Source: Cladorhizidae sp. MBARI D1340-BT2
Taxonomy: Eukaryota; Porifera; Demospongiae; Poecilosclerida; Cladorhizidae
NCBI GenBank assembly: GCA_028752905.1
Contig: JAQNBH010000009.1
Location: 42,476,509-42,540,508 of the forward strand
Direction of reading: 5' to 3'
DNA length: 64,000 nt
Position 1 is the first letter of the stretch. Each line of letters opens with the position of its first letter. Positions 10,301-22,300 of this stretch are shown one piece after another. The notes beneath the pieces are model-generated. The model made no database searches. It had not been told where the DNA came from and saw only the letters and a list, made by a program, of their open reading frames with translations. A program made the position numbers and the translations under genes.

Positions 10301-13300
10301 TCTTGTAACCCTCTGTGCCCATCATCTCTGATGCACAAGGTTCTTGTAACCCTCTGTGCCCATCATCTCTGATGCACGAGGTTCTTGTAACCCTCTGTGC
10401 CCATCATCTCTGATGCACAAGGTTCTTGTAACCCTCTGTGCCAACATCTCTGATGCATGAAGTTCTTGTAACCCTCTGTGCCCATCATCTCTGATGAAGT
10501 TCTTGTAATCCTCTGTGCCCATCATCTCTGATGCACGAGGTTCTTGTAACCATCTGTGCCAACATCTCTGATGCACGAGGTTATTGTAACCCTCTGTGCC
10601 CATCATCTCTGATGCATGAAGTTCTTGTAACCCCCTGTGCCCATCATCTCTGATGCACGAGGTTCTTTTACCCTCTGTGCCCATCATCTCTGATGCATGT
10701 TCTTGTAACCCTCCGTGCCCATCATCTCTGATGCATGAAGTTCTTGTAACCCTCTGTGCCCATCATCTCTGATGCATGAGGTTCTTGTAACACTCTGTGC
10801 CCATCATCTCTGATGCATGAGGTTCTTGTTACCCTCTGTGCCCATTATCTCTGATGCACGAGGTTCTTGTAACCCTCTGTGCCCATCATCTCTGATTCAT
10901 GAAGTTCTTGTAACCCTCTGTGCCCATCATCTCTGATGCATGAGATTCTTGTAACCTCTGTGCCCATCATCTCTGATGCATGAGGTTCTTGTAACCCTCT
11001 GTGCCCATCATCTCTGATGCATGATATTCTTGTAACCCTCTGTGCCCATCATCCCTGATGCATGAGATTCTTGTAACCCTCTGTGCCCATCATCTCTGAT
11101 GCATGAGGTTCTTGTAACCCTCTGTGCCCATCATCTCTGATGCACGAGGTTCTTGTAACCCTCTGTGCCCATCATATCTGATGCACGAAGTTCTTGTAAC
11201 CCTCTGTGCCCATCATCTCTAATGCACGAGGTTCTTGTAACCCTCTGTGCCCATCATCTCTAATGCACGAGGTTCTTGTAACCCTCTGTGCCAACATCTC
11301 TGATGCACGAGGTTATTGTAACCCTCTGTGCCCATCATCTCTGATGCATGAGGTTCTTGTAACCCTCTGTGCCCATCATCTCTGATGAAGTTCTTGTAAT
11401 CCTCTGTGCCCATCATCTCTGATGATGAGGTTCTTGTAACCCTCTGTGCCCATCATCTCTGATGACGAGGTTCTTGTAACCCTCTGTGCCCATCATCTCT
11501 GATGACGAGCTTGTAACCCTCTGTGCCTATCATCTCTGATGACGAGGTTCTTGTAACCCTCCGTGCCTGCAGAGCCTGTTTGGTTGGTGCACAGTTGGCT
11601 AGCCTGCCACTCTCTCAGTTTTATTAATCTCTTCTTAGACAAGAACATATTCTTCTAATTTCAGTCTACACTACTTTAGTGTTGATAACTCAAGACAGCT
11701 CTGCTCCTTCACATCTCAAAATCCTCGACAGTCTTGCTGAGGTCCAAGGTGTGGATTTTTCTGACCCACAGTGCCCCGCTCCCTCCTCCGTCTGGTAGTA
11801 GTCACATGGACATGAGTTGTGTGGAGCAGCTATGCCCGTCTCGTAGAGATTGTTGGAGGGATTGGCTGGCTCCACTCCCCTAGGTGGGCTCATGGGGAAC
11901 TGGTTGATATACTCAACCTTGTTGTACTTCTCCCAATGCTGGAATAATACAAGGAAGCATATACATAAGTATGTATGGATGGAATAGTTGCATCGAGGGC
12001 TGTATATACACACAAATTTTGCCGGGGGGGGGGGGGGGGTGGGGGTGAGGGGGGGAGGGGAGGATGTCAAACTTGGGGTAAGAAAAAAGGGGGGGCAGAG
12101 AGCCTGACTCAGTGTCACATGGCAGTCAAATTTCAATATTTTAAGGGAGGGGGGACGAGAATGACACAGGGGTGGGGGGGGGGGGGGATTATGCCTAGAT
12201 ACATCCGTGGTTGCATCAGTTAATATTTGTAAGCTTGAAGCTAGCCTTAGCGTGAACCTCCGCTGACACTTCCTACGAGTTGGACTGCTAGTAGGGAATG
12301 CTAATCACAGCAGCTACCCACGTAGCATATGTATAGGAGGGCATTTTCGAGGCGTTAAATATCCACAGGGGGTAACTGATGAAAGGGCTAGCCGGGGGAA
12401 TATCCGTGGATTCTATAGCATACAGTGGAAGCCACACCCCATGATCTGCTATTCGTTGGTGTACTTAAGTCGCAGTCTGGGTTCTATGAGAACTGCGAAC
12501 ATTAAATTCCTCGAAAATATCCTTGTGTGCTGTTCAGTATGTTAAGGGGACCCAGAAGAACCAACTCAATGCAAGTGAACATTAGTAGTTCTCTGCCATT
12601 GGCTTCAATGTAGTTATCTGGTTACTCGACTCTCTGGTGATGGCGCACTGTGTCCCTCATCTCTTCTGTGACTCTGCAGCAATGAAGGCATTATTTATGA
12701 GCAATAAAGACACGTTGTTGATAACCCTTACCTGTTGGAGAGCCGTGGAAAAGAAATGTCTCCCATCAACTTCTGCTTTGCAGTCTCGTCGACTTGAGGA
12801 CCAGGACTGTAGGACTTTGGTTTCCCGCTGGGTTCCCCTTCCCACGTCATGTTCCTCCAGGAGACTTAGGCTCTCTTAATCAGCTCCTTCACCCAGAGCA
12901 TTAGTTACCCAGTGAACAAGATCAAGTTTAAGATGGAGTATGTACCTGGTTGGATTGGCCCCTGAAGAACTCCACCTGCCAATTCAAAGCTCTGATGGAG
13001 AACCCGAGAAAGAGCAGCATTTAATTATAGGTTGTAACAACTCACGAGACTGCCTGCATGTACTTACCATTCAGCTTGCCCGATCTGTCTTAGAAAGGAG
13101 TATAAATCTTTCGGCTCCCTCCAGAGTGGGCTCACGAGTACGTCAATGGCGATATAGTCGTCAAACTGGAACTGGAATGAGAAGGAAGTTAACCTTTTAT
13201 CTCTGATCTGTCAAGGAAGTTTTCTCTCAAGATGACCTCCCACTATTCTCAGCCACCTTTTATGACTGTTAATCACAATATCACTTCCATTGGTACCCGC

Positions 13301-16300
13301 GTGTTTGTTTTTTACGTAGAACGGGGAAAGGAGCTGACTGACAGGCATTAACACCACATCTCGTGTAGCCAGTGCCAGGGTGTGTGTGATGGTGGTACTG
13401 TAGTCTTTTGTCTTTGTAAGAGTAGACCACAGAAATCTTGCCGTTGAGAAGGAAGAGTTTCGTAAGACGGGAGAAATGATTTGCCACAAGTAATGATAAG
13501 TTATGCTCTGCAACAAACTTGGCAAAGTAAATGTCTGCTGCCATTGCTTGGTCTCCTACGCTGCTGCCATTGCTTGGTCTCCTACGCTGCTGCCATTGCT
13601 TGGTCTCCTACGCTGCTGCCATTGCTTGGTCTCCTACGCTGCTGCCATTGCTTGGTCTCCTACGCTGCTGCCATTGCTTGGTCTCCTACGCTGCTGCCAT
13701 TGCTTGGTCTCCTACGCTGCTGCCATTGCTTGGTCTCCTACGCTGCTGCCATTGCTTGGTCTCCTACGCTGCTGCCATTGCTTGGTCTCCTCTGCTGCTT
13801 GCATGTTCTCTCTCATCACTATAGCGGGCTGGTCTTTCATCTGGCTAAGCAGGTTTGTGTGTTTGGTTGTCTTGAGATAAAGCTCTGCCTCGTGTTCCTC
13901 CTCCAGCTCTGCCTCGTGTTCCTCCGCCAGCTCTGCCTCGTGTTCCTCCGCCAGCTCTGCCTCGTGTTCCTCCGCCAGCTCTGCCTCGTGTTCCTCCTCC
14001 AGCTCTGCCTCGTGTTGTCCTCCTCCAGCTCTGCCTCGTGTTCCTCCGCCAGCTCTGCCTCGTGTTCCTCCTCCAGCTCTGCCTCGTATAGTCCTCCAGC
14101 GATAGAAGGGTCCACATTACATACTATACAAAAACCATACAGGACTCCTTTCTTGCTTGGTTTCAGTTGAGCTCTGGATCATCCAGCCTTGTATTTGGGA
14201 AAAAAGATTTCCCCAGATAACATCGCTTGATTGTATAGTTACCACTTCCATAAAATAAGAACATCCGCTATAGGCTACCGGTTGGTCTGCGAGCACCTGC
14301 GTAATTTCGTGTGCTCTCCCACGTGTATGAATCAAGAAGACAACTAAATTCCCTGAATTTTCGTGCAGTTCCCGGGAGCCCTGGGTTTCCCGGGAATCTA
14401 AGAGGATTGGCATATGTACAATGTTTAGAATTAATAGGTAAAGGGTCTCCCGTAAATGCTTGTGGTCTATATACATGGTAAATCATTTCTAGTAAAGGTA
14501 TGTAGTCAAGAAGCCTCCTACAAGAAGTTACTCAGTATAACACCAGAACTGAATAGCCAATCATAAATGCTATTATTGACCATGCAGGGTTGTATACAGA
14601 AATTTTGCCAAGGGGGGGCGAACTTGAGATATGGAAAAATAAGGGGGGGCGGAGAGCCTGGATGGTGCGGAAAGGGGACGTGCACCCTGGGCTTCCGCGT
14701 GGAGTACGAAAGTGTTTTACCCACAGGTATTTTTGCAGTACTAACTGTATATATAGCTGCTACTTATGATGGCATGCACTTTTTCTAAAATCTTTAGTAC
14801 AACATTCCATCTTAAATATTTGCTGAAGTTGCATGCTACGGCAATCAGCATATATAGATTAGATATAGTCACTTGTCACTCGTATAATGGAGGTGGGCTT
14901 TTGTGAAATCGAATTATGTTGCATTCCATGCATTTTCTTACAAAATCATGGACAACAGGTTTCATACACAATTTTTCTCTAGTTCTCTAGGGGGGGGGGG
15001 GGGGTGGAAATGGTTGGTCACTTGGTGCCCTAATTTTTGTTAATATTTTCTTAACATGTTCATAAGTCGTAAAAGGGGGGTCTGGGGGGAAGATCCCCCC
15101 ATATTTTTTTTTGCTTTTACAATGTCTGAGGATAGCTATTTTGACTGACTACCAATGGCATTATGCTATACCGAACTATGGCTAGACTGTATATATTTCT
15201 CATGATATTGTAGCTGCTTGGAAAAAGGAGAGCATGTGTCATGACACGATGACATCACACACCACCACGTGCTCTCCTTTGTAGGTTTGTCACTTCTTTT
15301 GTTTCTCCTTCTTTCCCACTCCCTCTCTCTCAGTATTTTTAACTCAGTCCATTATGTCATGGTCTTCAAGTCTAATCTTAGACATGATGTCATCACACGC
15401 CACCACGTGTTCTCCTTTGTAGGTTTGTCACTTCTTCAGTTCCCTCCTTCTTTCCCACTCTCTCTCAGTATTTTTAACTCAGTCCATTATGTCATGGTCT
15501 TAAAGTCTCTATAAAAGAAACCTTACTAGCTGATTTCTCTTCATATTAATATGGATATTCGCTCATACTTTGCAAGTACTTCTCAAGCCTCTTCTCATGC
15601 TAATAGCAGCGATAGCGAAGATAGCAGAACAGATAGCTCTGAGCATGTCGAGGCATCTAGTCCTAGCCTTAGTCCTCCACCTTCAAAGAAAAGCAAGCAA
15701 AACAAACACCGCTCTTCTGTATCCACGAAGAGAAAATACTCTAAGAGCTGGGAGAAAGATTTCAGTTGGCTCTATTATGACGAGGATAGCGATGGTGCCT
15801 TTTGCAAGGTTTGCAAGCAATCTGGTCTGCAGCGTACTGGAGGAGTGTGGGTCACACAACCTTGCAGAAATTGGAAGAAAGCTGTTGAAAAAATGAAAGC
15901 TCATGCGAGAAGTGACTTCCATATCCATGCAACTCAAGCTCTTTTTGCAGCTAAAGGAGCAGCCAAAGGTGGAACAGTTGTACAGCAACTCCAGAATGTT
16001 TTAGCTCGCAAAAGAGCTCAGAACAGAGCTGCAGTGAAGTGCCTGATCCTACTCACTCATTTTCTTACGAAAGAACAAGTTGCACATTCGACAAAATTTG
16101 AGAAGCTGGTTGACGTGGTGGTTCGATGTGGCAGCCAACATTTGAAGCAATTCTTAGAAACTGCACCAAGAAATGCTGTGTACACATCAAGATTGGCTGT
16201 GGTTGAATTCATCGAATCATTGGGGACATGGGTGGAGGAGTCGATTCTGAAGCGACTTCAAAAGGCACCTATGTACAGCCTCATGGCAGATGAGTGCACA

Positions 16301-19300
16301 GATGTCACCAACGTAGAAGAATTGTCTGTGTTTTGCCGCTGGGAGGAAGATGGTGTACCAGTAGAGTGCTTTCTGGAGCTTATTCCATTGAAGAAGGCTG
16401 ATGCAGAGACCATCTATTCTAATCTCATCGATTGTTTAAAGAAGAAAGGTCTACAAGTCGGAAGAATAGTTGGATTGGGATTTGATGGAGCTGCAACTTT
16501 TTCTGGACGAAAGACCGGGGTTCAGGCACGTATCAAGAAACATACTCCTCACGCTCTGTTTATACACTGCCACTGTCACTTACTGCAGTTGGCTTGTGTG
16601 CAAGCTGCCAATAAAACTCCTGGAATTGCTCATGTTTACAGAACATTGACTACTCTTTGGAAGCATTTTCGCAATTCCCCCAAGCGAGCAGAGTGTCTGA
16701 AGGAGGTACAGCACGTTCTTGAACTTCCAGAAATGAAAGTGATCAAGCCATCTGACACACGCTGGCTGGCACATGAAAGGTGTGTCAAAGCTGTCAAAGC
16801 AAGTTATTCTGCAATTGTAATCACCATTGGGAACATCTACGAGACGTCCCACGAGCCAGAAGCTCTTGGAATCCATGGTGCCCTCTGCAAATTGTCTACG
16901 ATTGCAGCTATATATTTGCTTGATTTCACTCTACCACAAGTAGCCAAGCTCAGCAAAGCACTTCAGGCAGAGCAGCTTGACCTCTCGTTGATATCATTCC
17001 TTGTTGATGCTACTGTTAAATCCTTGGATGATGCAGTTTTGCCTGGAGCGAACTGGGTGTTGGAGCTTCTTGAAAACGTTGAAGACTTGAAGTCATCTAC
17101 AAAGGTGTCTATTGACGCTGATAAAATACTTTCGTACCAGAATGTTGTTGGTAAGCCTTTTGTTGCTGATTTAAAGGCCAACATAACAAGCCGATTTTCT
17201 TCATCCAACGCTGTTGTATCAGCATTGTCTATATTCGATCCACGGAAAGTTCCAAAACCAGATTCAGTATCTTTTCCCACTTATGGAGACACGTCTGTTG
17301 AGAAACTGATTGCTCACTACGGAGAAGATAGAGATGCAGAAACATTGGATGGAGAAGAAACAGTGAAGACAGCCATGATTTCCACTGAAATACTTACAGA
17401 GTGGAAAACATTCCGCCAGCTGTTAGTCAAGCAACCACGGGATACTACTGCATCACAGCTGAAAGAACTTGTTTCAAACGACATGCTCAAGGCCATGTTT
17501 CCCAATTTGCACAAGATTGCCTCCATCTGCTTATCGATTCCAGTTTCTACTGCTTCTGTGGAGAGAAGCTTCTCACAGATGAAGATGATCAAGACTCGTT
17601 TGCGTAATTCTCTAAGTGATTGCAGCCTTTCTCACCTTATGAGGATTGCTATAGAGGCACCAGAAGTACTCTCTGAGAGCGACCTTGAAGAGATTGTGGA
17701 CGTATGGCAGAGAAAACCAAGAAGAACCTCAGTTTGACATTCCTATCATTTGAACCTGATATCATAAGCTTATTACACCTTTCTTGTATTACACCTTTCT
17801 TGACATTATTAAAAAAAAAATCTCTTAATTTCAAGGGGGGGGGGGCGAGAATGATACAAGGGGGGGGCGAATGTCCCCCCCCACCCCCCCCTAAATACAC
17901 CCCTGCCATGTTTATTATATACACGTGTATATGTGTTCCTATTTACACCTGCACCGTGAGTTCCGTCTTGCAAAGCGATCGTCGTCAATCTCTCTCTCTC
18001 CAATGTGGAGTTCTTCATCTCGGCATTATCTTCTGCTCCTGCAGCTGCAGTAGTTACCTGGTCTTGGTGAAGGTCTGCACTGCTAATTATTGTCACAAGG
18101 ATAAACAAACTTCTGAGGAAACCAAACGTCCAACTGCTTGGCGGGTGATTCGGCTCAGTTAGCAGCAATTTCCATGTACACAAAGCGTGTTTATGAAAAC
18201 GACGATCCTTACCTTCACACACTTTTGGTGTTTTGCTGAATTGAGAAACATTAGTGGCCATAGTTGGAAAGTTTGGAGTCTTTTAGTAAAATGATATGAT
18301 ATAGTGTAGGAAAATTGTGTGTGTGTGGGGGGGGGGTAGCAGGGGGAACATATAACTACAAGACCTAAGACAAAATTTCACGGCTTTCCAGAGTTTCTAT
18401 TCTACTGGTTTCCTGCCTTAGCGAAGGACTCGAGACACACTTGAAGTGTTTTTGACATCAAGGTTGGCTGAAGACACCATTTAGGATAATAAGAAACTGC
18501 CAAAGTGAGTTTTAGCATACAGTATGTATGTTAAGCTTTCAACAAACTCTCAGTTGACATAGTGTGGATGCAATGGCCTTCTCAATGGTCAACTTAAATA
18601 TACTCACTTGATGTTTCAGCTAGATGCTCTAGTTTTCGTCAGGAATGATGAGATGCTAAGACTCTTGCATGATTGATATCTACCATGTGATGGAACCCTA
18701 CTCTGGCACATGTGCAATGCATGTGACGGGCCGTGGCAGCAATGAAAGGGGGGAAGAAAAAGAAAAAATTACATTAATAATAAAATGAATAATTGTTAAG
18801 AAATTGCTATAGATAAATGAAATATTATAATATATAAAACCTATATAAAACCACACGTACTTATATTACTAACACCCACTTAACAAAATTAAATTAACAT
18901 ATGGTGGTTGTGGCCCGTCAAGTTCAGGGTCTTGAGAGTGGCCATCCAGCAGTCGGGCAAGTCCAGTCCACAATCTCTATTGAACCGCTCACACTTTAGT
19001 GCTAGGCTGATGTGAAATGCCTCCTTCACTAGCAGTTCCTTCTGTCTTCTGCCTGGTCCAAGATGGTGGCTTCCTCCCACAAAAGAGGATGCCCATTGTC
19101 CCATGCATGCTCAGCAATTGCAGACTTCTCTTTAGTGCACCCTTCACAGGTGCCTTGGTTTCTTCCATTCTGGTATCCAGTTTTCTGTTTGGTCTCAGCT
19201 GCAAGGGATGCGGCACACAGCTCATGAGCACATATTAGTTGGCAATTCATCCTTCACTCTGCTAAGTTGTACCCTCAGGGTTCTTCCTGATATGAAAACA

Positions 19301-22300
19301 TGTGTGGTGTACCATGTCCCCTGCAATTGGGGAAGATACATACTTAGGGGACACCATCAGAACATCATTTCCAGTATAGCAAATGCTTTTTATTTAGGTG
19401 GCATCACCTTCACAGATAACTTCCAAGCTCCCAACGTGAAGGCGTTAACTGCGCTAGCTATGTTGAGATCGCATGATGCTAGCAGCTTGCTAGCGAGGCT
19501 GCCTCTAGCCTATTCTATTGTCAGAAATATATCAGTTTTGATCAAGGAGAAGGTAATGATATTCATATAGTGATAGCAATCAGAGGAATGCAGACATTAA
19601 TTCCACCATGCTGCTAATGGTATTCATATAGTGATAGCAACCAGAGGAATGCAGACATTAAATTCCTCCATGCTGCTAATGATATTCATATAGTGATGGA
19701 ATGCAGACATTAAATTCCTCCATGTTGCTAATGATATTCATATAGTGATAGCAATCAGAGGAATGCAGACATTAAATTCCTCCATGTTGCTAATGATATT
19801 CATATAGTGATAGCAATCAGAGGAATGCAGACATTAAATTCCTCCATGTTGCTAATGATATTCATATAGTGATAGCAATCAGAGGAATGCAGACATTAAA
19901 TTCCTCCATGTTGCTAATGATATTCATATAGTGATAGCAATCAGAGGAATGCAGACATTAAATTCCACCATGCTGCTAATGATATTCATATAGTGATAGC
20001 AATCGGAGGAATGCAGACATTAAATTCCTCCATGTTGCTAATGATATTCATATAGTGATAGCAATCAGAGGAATGTTGCTAATGATATTCATATAGTGAT
20101 AGCAATCAGAGGAATGCAGATATTAAATTCCTCCATGTTGCTAATGATATTCTTAGTGATAGCAATCAGAGGAATGCAGATATTAAATTCCACATGCTGC
20201 TATATAGTCCTCAGGACGACTGCAATCTGATTTGGAGCAACTTACAGTTTGACCTGTCCAGAGGCTAGCCTCTTTTCCTAGAGTGTGTAAGATTAGAGCC
20301 AGGGGATAGGATTGGAGTTAAGGCTAGGGTTAGAGTTAAAGTTGACTAGGGTTAGAGTTAAAGTTAGGACTAGGGTTAGAGTTAAAGTTAGGACTAGGGT
20401 TAAAGCTAAAGTTAGGACTAGGGTTAGAGCTAAAGTTAGGACTAGGGTTAGAGTTAAAGTTAGGACTAGGGTTAGAGTTAATTAAGGGGGGGTCGATGGT
20501 ATTTTTTAATTTTAATTTAATTTTTACTTGTGGTTAAAACTTTAGAGCTCCGTAGATTCTGAAACTTCATGGTATGGACTTGATATATAGCTCAAAAGAT
20601 AGGTATCTCTGTGTGCTCTCTTTTGTTTCATAGGTATAACTATAGGCAAGTTACTAGACCCTAAAGTGGAGGGACCTCAAAAACCTGAATCCCTGCAACC
20701 TCCGCCAAAATAACTCCAGATTGCTAAGTGCCAAAAAAATTGAAAAAAATCAATGCCTTCAATTTCGCACCCACATGCCTGACCAGGTAATACATTTTTA
20801 ACACCTAATCAAAAAGGTGATTGCGTGCGCTAGAGCTTCCTCTAGCCACTCGTACTATTTTAATTTTTTTTGGCACTTAGCAATCTGGAGTTATTCTGGA
20901 TGGGGACTTTGGGATTCAGGTTTTTGAGGTCCCTCCACTTTAGGGTCTAGTAACTTGCCTATAGTTATACCTATGAAACATATTTTAGTATCAAAAGAGA
21001 GCGACCTATCTTTTGAGCTATATATCAAGTCCATACCATGAAGTTTGCAGAATCTACGGAGCTCTTAAGTTGTAACCACAAGTAAAAAATTAAAAAATAC
21101 CATGCCCCCCCCTTTAAAGTTAGGACTAGAGTTAGGGCCAGAGCTAGGGTTAAGACTAAGGTTAGAGCTAAAGTTAGGACTATGGTTAGTGCCAGGGCTA
21201 GAGCTAAAGTTAGGGCTAGGATTAGGGCTAAGGTTAAGACTAGGGTTAGAGCCAGGGCTAGGGTTAGAGCTAAAGTTAGGGCTAAGGTTAAGACTAGGGT
21301 TAGAGCTAGTACCTGCTTTCTAAGAGATCCCATGTCAGTTCCTTGCATTTCTATACAGGACAACATCACGGCTTCTTGTGCAACTAGTATTGATGGTGTC
21401 ATTATTAGTCAAGATCTTGCCTCAAGAAGAATTACCAACAGTCTGTTTATCGCCAGGTGGTTATTTATGGCAGGCACTGGGAAATTTATGCAGAATGTGA
21501 AGAATTGACTATCGTTCAAGCAAACTGTGTCTCTACGCAGAGGCAAATATCATTTTTCAACAAAAATATCAGCAAATACAAGACAACAGTCTCTCCCCAA
21601 TCTCTAGCACAAGGCCCAAAACACCACATGATTAGTTTAACACGTCCAAGCAACTTCACCGAGGCAGGTCTGTGGGTAGGGGAGAGATAAAGCAATCAAT
21701 ATGATCACATTTTCATATGCATGCATATACGTAGGGAGAATACATTGTGTATACTCCTTGAGGCGGGGTCAGAGATACTGGTGAATATGGTGGCAGAAGC
21801 ACTATAATTATGTGTGTCGACTCGTATATTCGTTTACATATACTTAATAGTTTGTATCATTGTGAAAGTGCATTAGTATGGTGCTGCAGTATGTGTGAAA
21901 AGGTGGTGACCATGACAGGGGTGGGGAGGGGGGAACTGAGTCTTTTTGTTAATTGTCTTGATTAGGATCGGAGATCTAGCGTCACACGGCTGGCTGGCTT
22001 AGGTCCAAGCTGTCGATGTGCTTTCTCAATGCCGTCCAGTTTCCGTCTCCTTCACTCCCCTCCCCTCGTCTTTCGTTGGAGGCATACGGGGACACCCCTG
22101 TGATGTAGAGGTTATTAGAGGGGTTTGCCGGATCCAGGATTCGTGGGGAGGAGGGAGTGGCCAGTGTAGGATATTGCCTCAGGGAATAGCAATGCTCCCA
22201 CCAAATGCTACGCGAGGAAGACAAACGAAGAAAATATGTTTTTTAAAGTGAATTTTACACTGGAATGCTTGGCAGGTTCCTCTCGTCACAGGAATGCACA

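Larger units (their letters stand above)
11709..13171 (-). pseudogene. decayed OAS-like (2'-5'-oligoadenylate synthase family) copy
   Basis: Four blocks on the minus strand match the OAS-like gene at 25036-21982 in order. 13171-13068 encodes FQFDDYIAIDVLVSPLWREP and a segment ending LYSFLRQIGQAE. 12991-12946 encodes ALNWQVEFFRGQSNQ. About 12898-12732 encodes KELIKRA and then degraded text. 11938-11709 encodes GVEPANPSNNLYETG, then LDLSKTVEDFEM in another frame. Acceptors and donors remain for most blocks. Damage: the first junction would create TGA, a TAA lies at 12868-12866, the central 'SYLLTLLVL' region is shifted, and the last block has a frame change. It is antisense inside TYW1 intron 6. 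It could also be a fast-evolving gene with assembly errors. Confidence 0.6.
14584..17905 (+). mobile_element. hAT DNA transposon with intact transposase
   Basis: The candidate ends are CAGGGTTGTATAC at 14584 and the complement of CAGGGGTGTATTTAGG ending near 17895. Both are followed inward by G/C runs and repeated AAGGGGGGG-type subterminal motifs (14990-15110, 17835-17890). The inner part carries one uninterrupted transposase ORF. The flanking octamers do not match, so the left boundary might instead lie near 14980. The element sits sense-oriented in TYW1 intron 6. Confidence 0.65.

Noticed and set aside
9917..11416. Minus-strand frames repeating MMGTEGYKNL
   Set aside because: Translation of the 41 bp minisatellite only.
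1..11570. CRISPR array
   Set aside because: Repeats are directly tandem without unique spacers, and the DNA is clearly eukaryotic with introns; no cas genes are present.
14117..14476. NLVVFLIHTRG on the minus strand as the OAS catalytic Asp motif
   Set aside because: Only a superficial likeness; the essential Asp residues and the preceding Gly-Ser/Lys-Gly-Thr motif are absent.
21025..21508. Leu/Ala/Thr-rich and Arg/Ala-rich frames
   Set aside because: They arise from GTTAGGGCTAG-type repeats, not from a protein-coding region.
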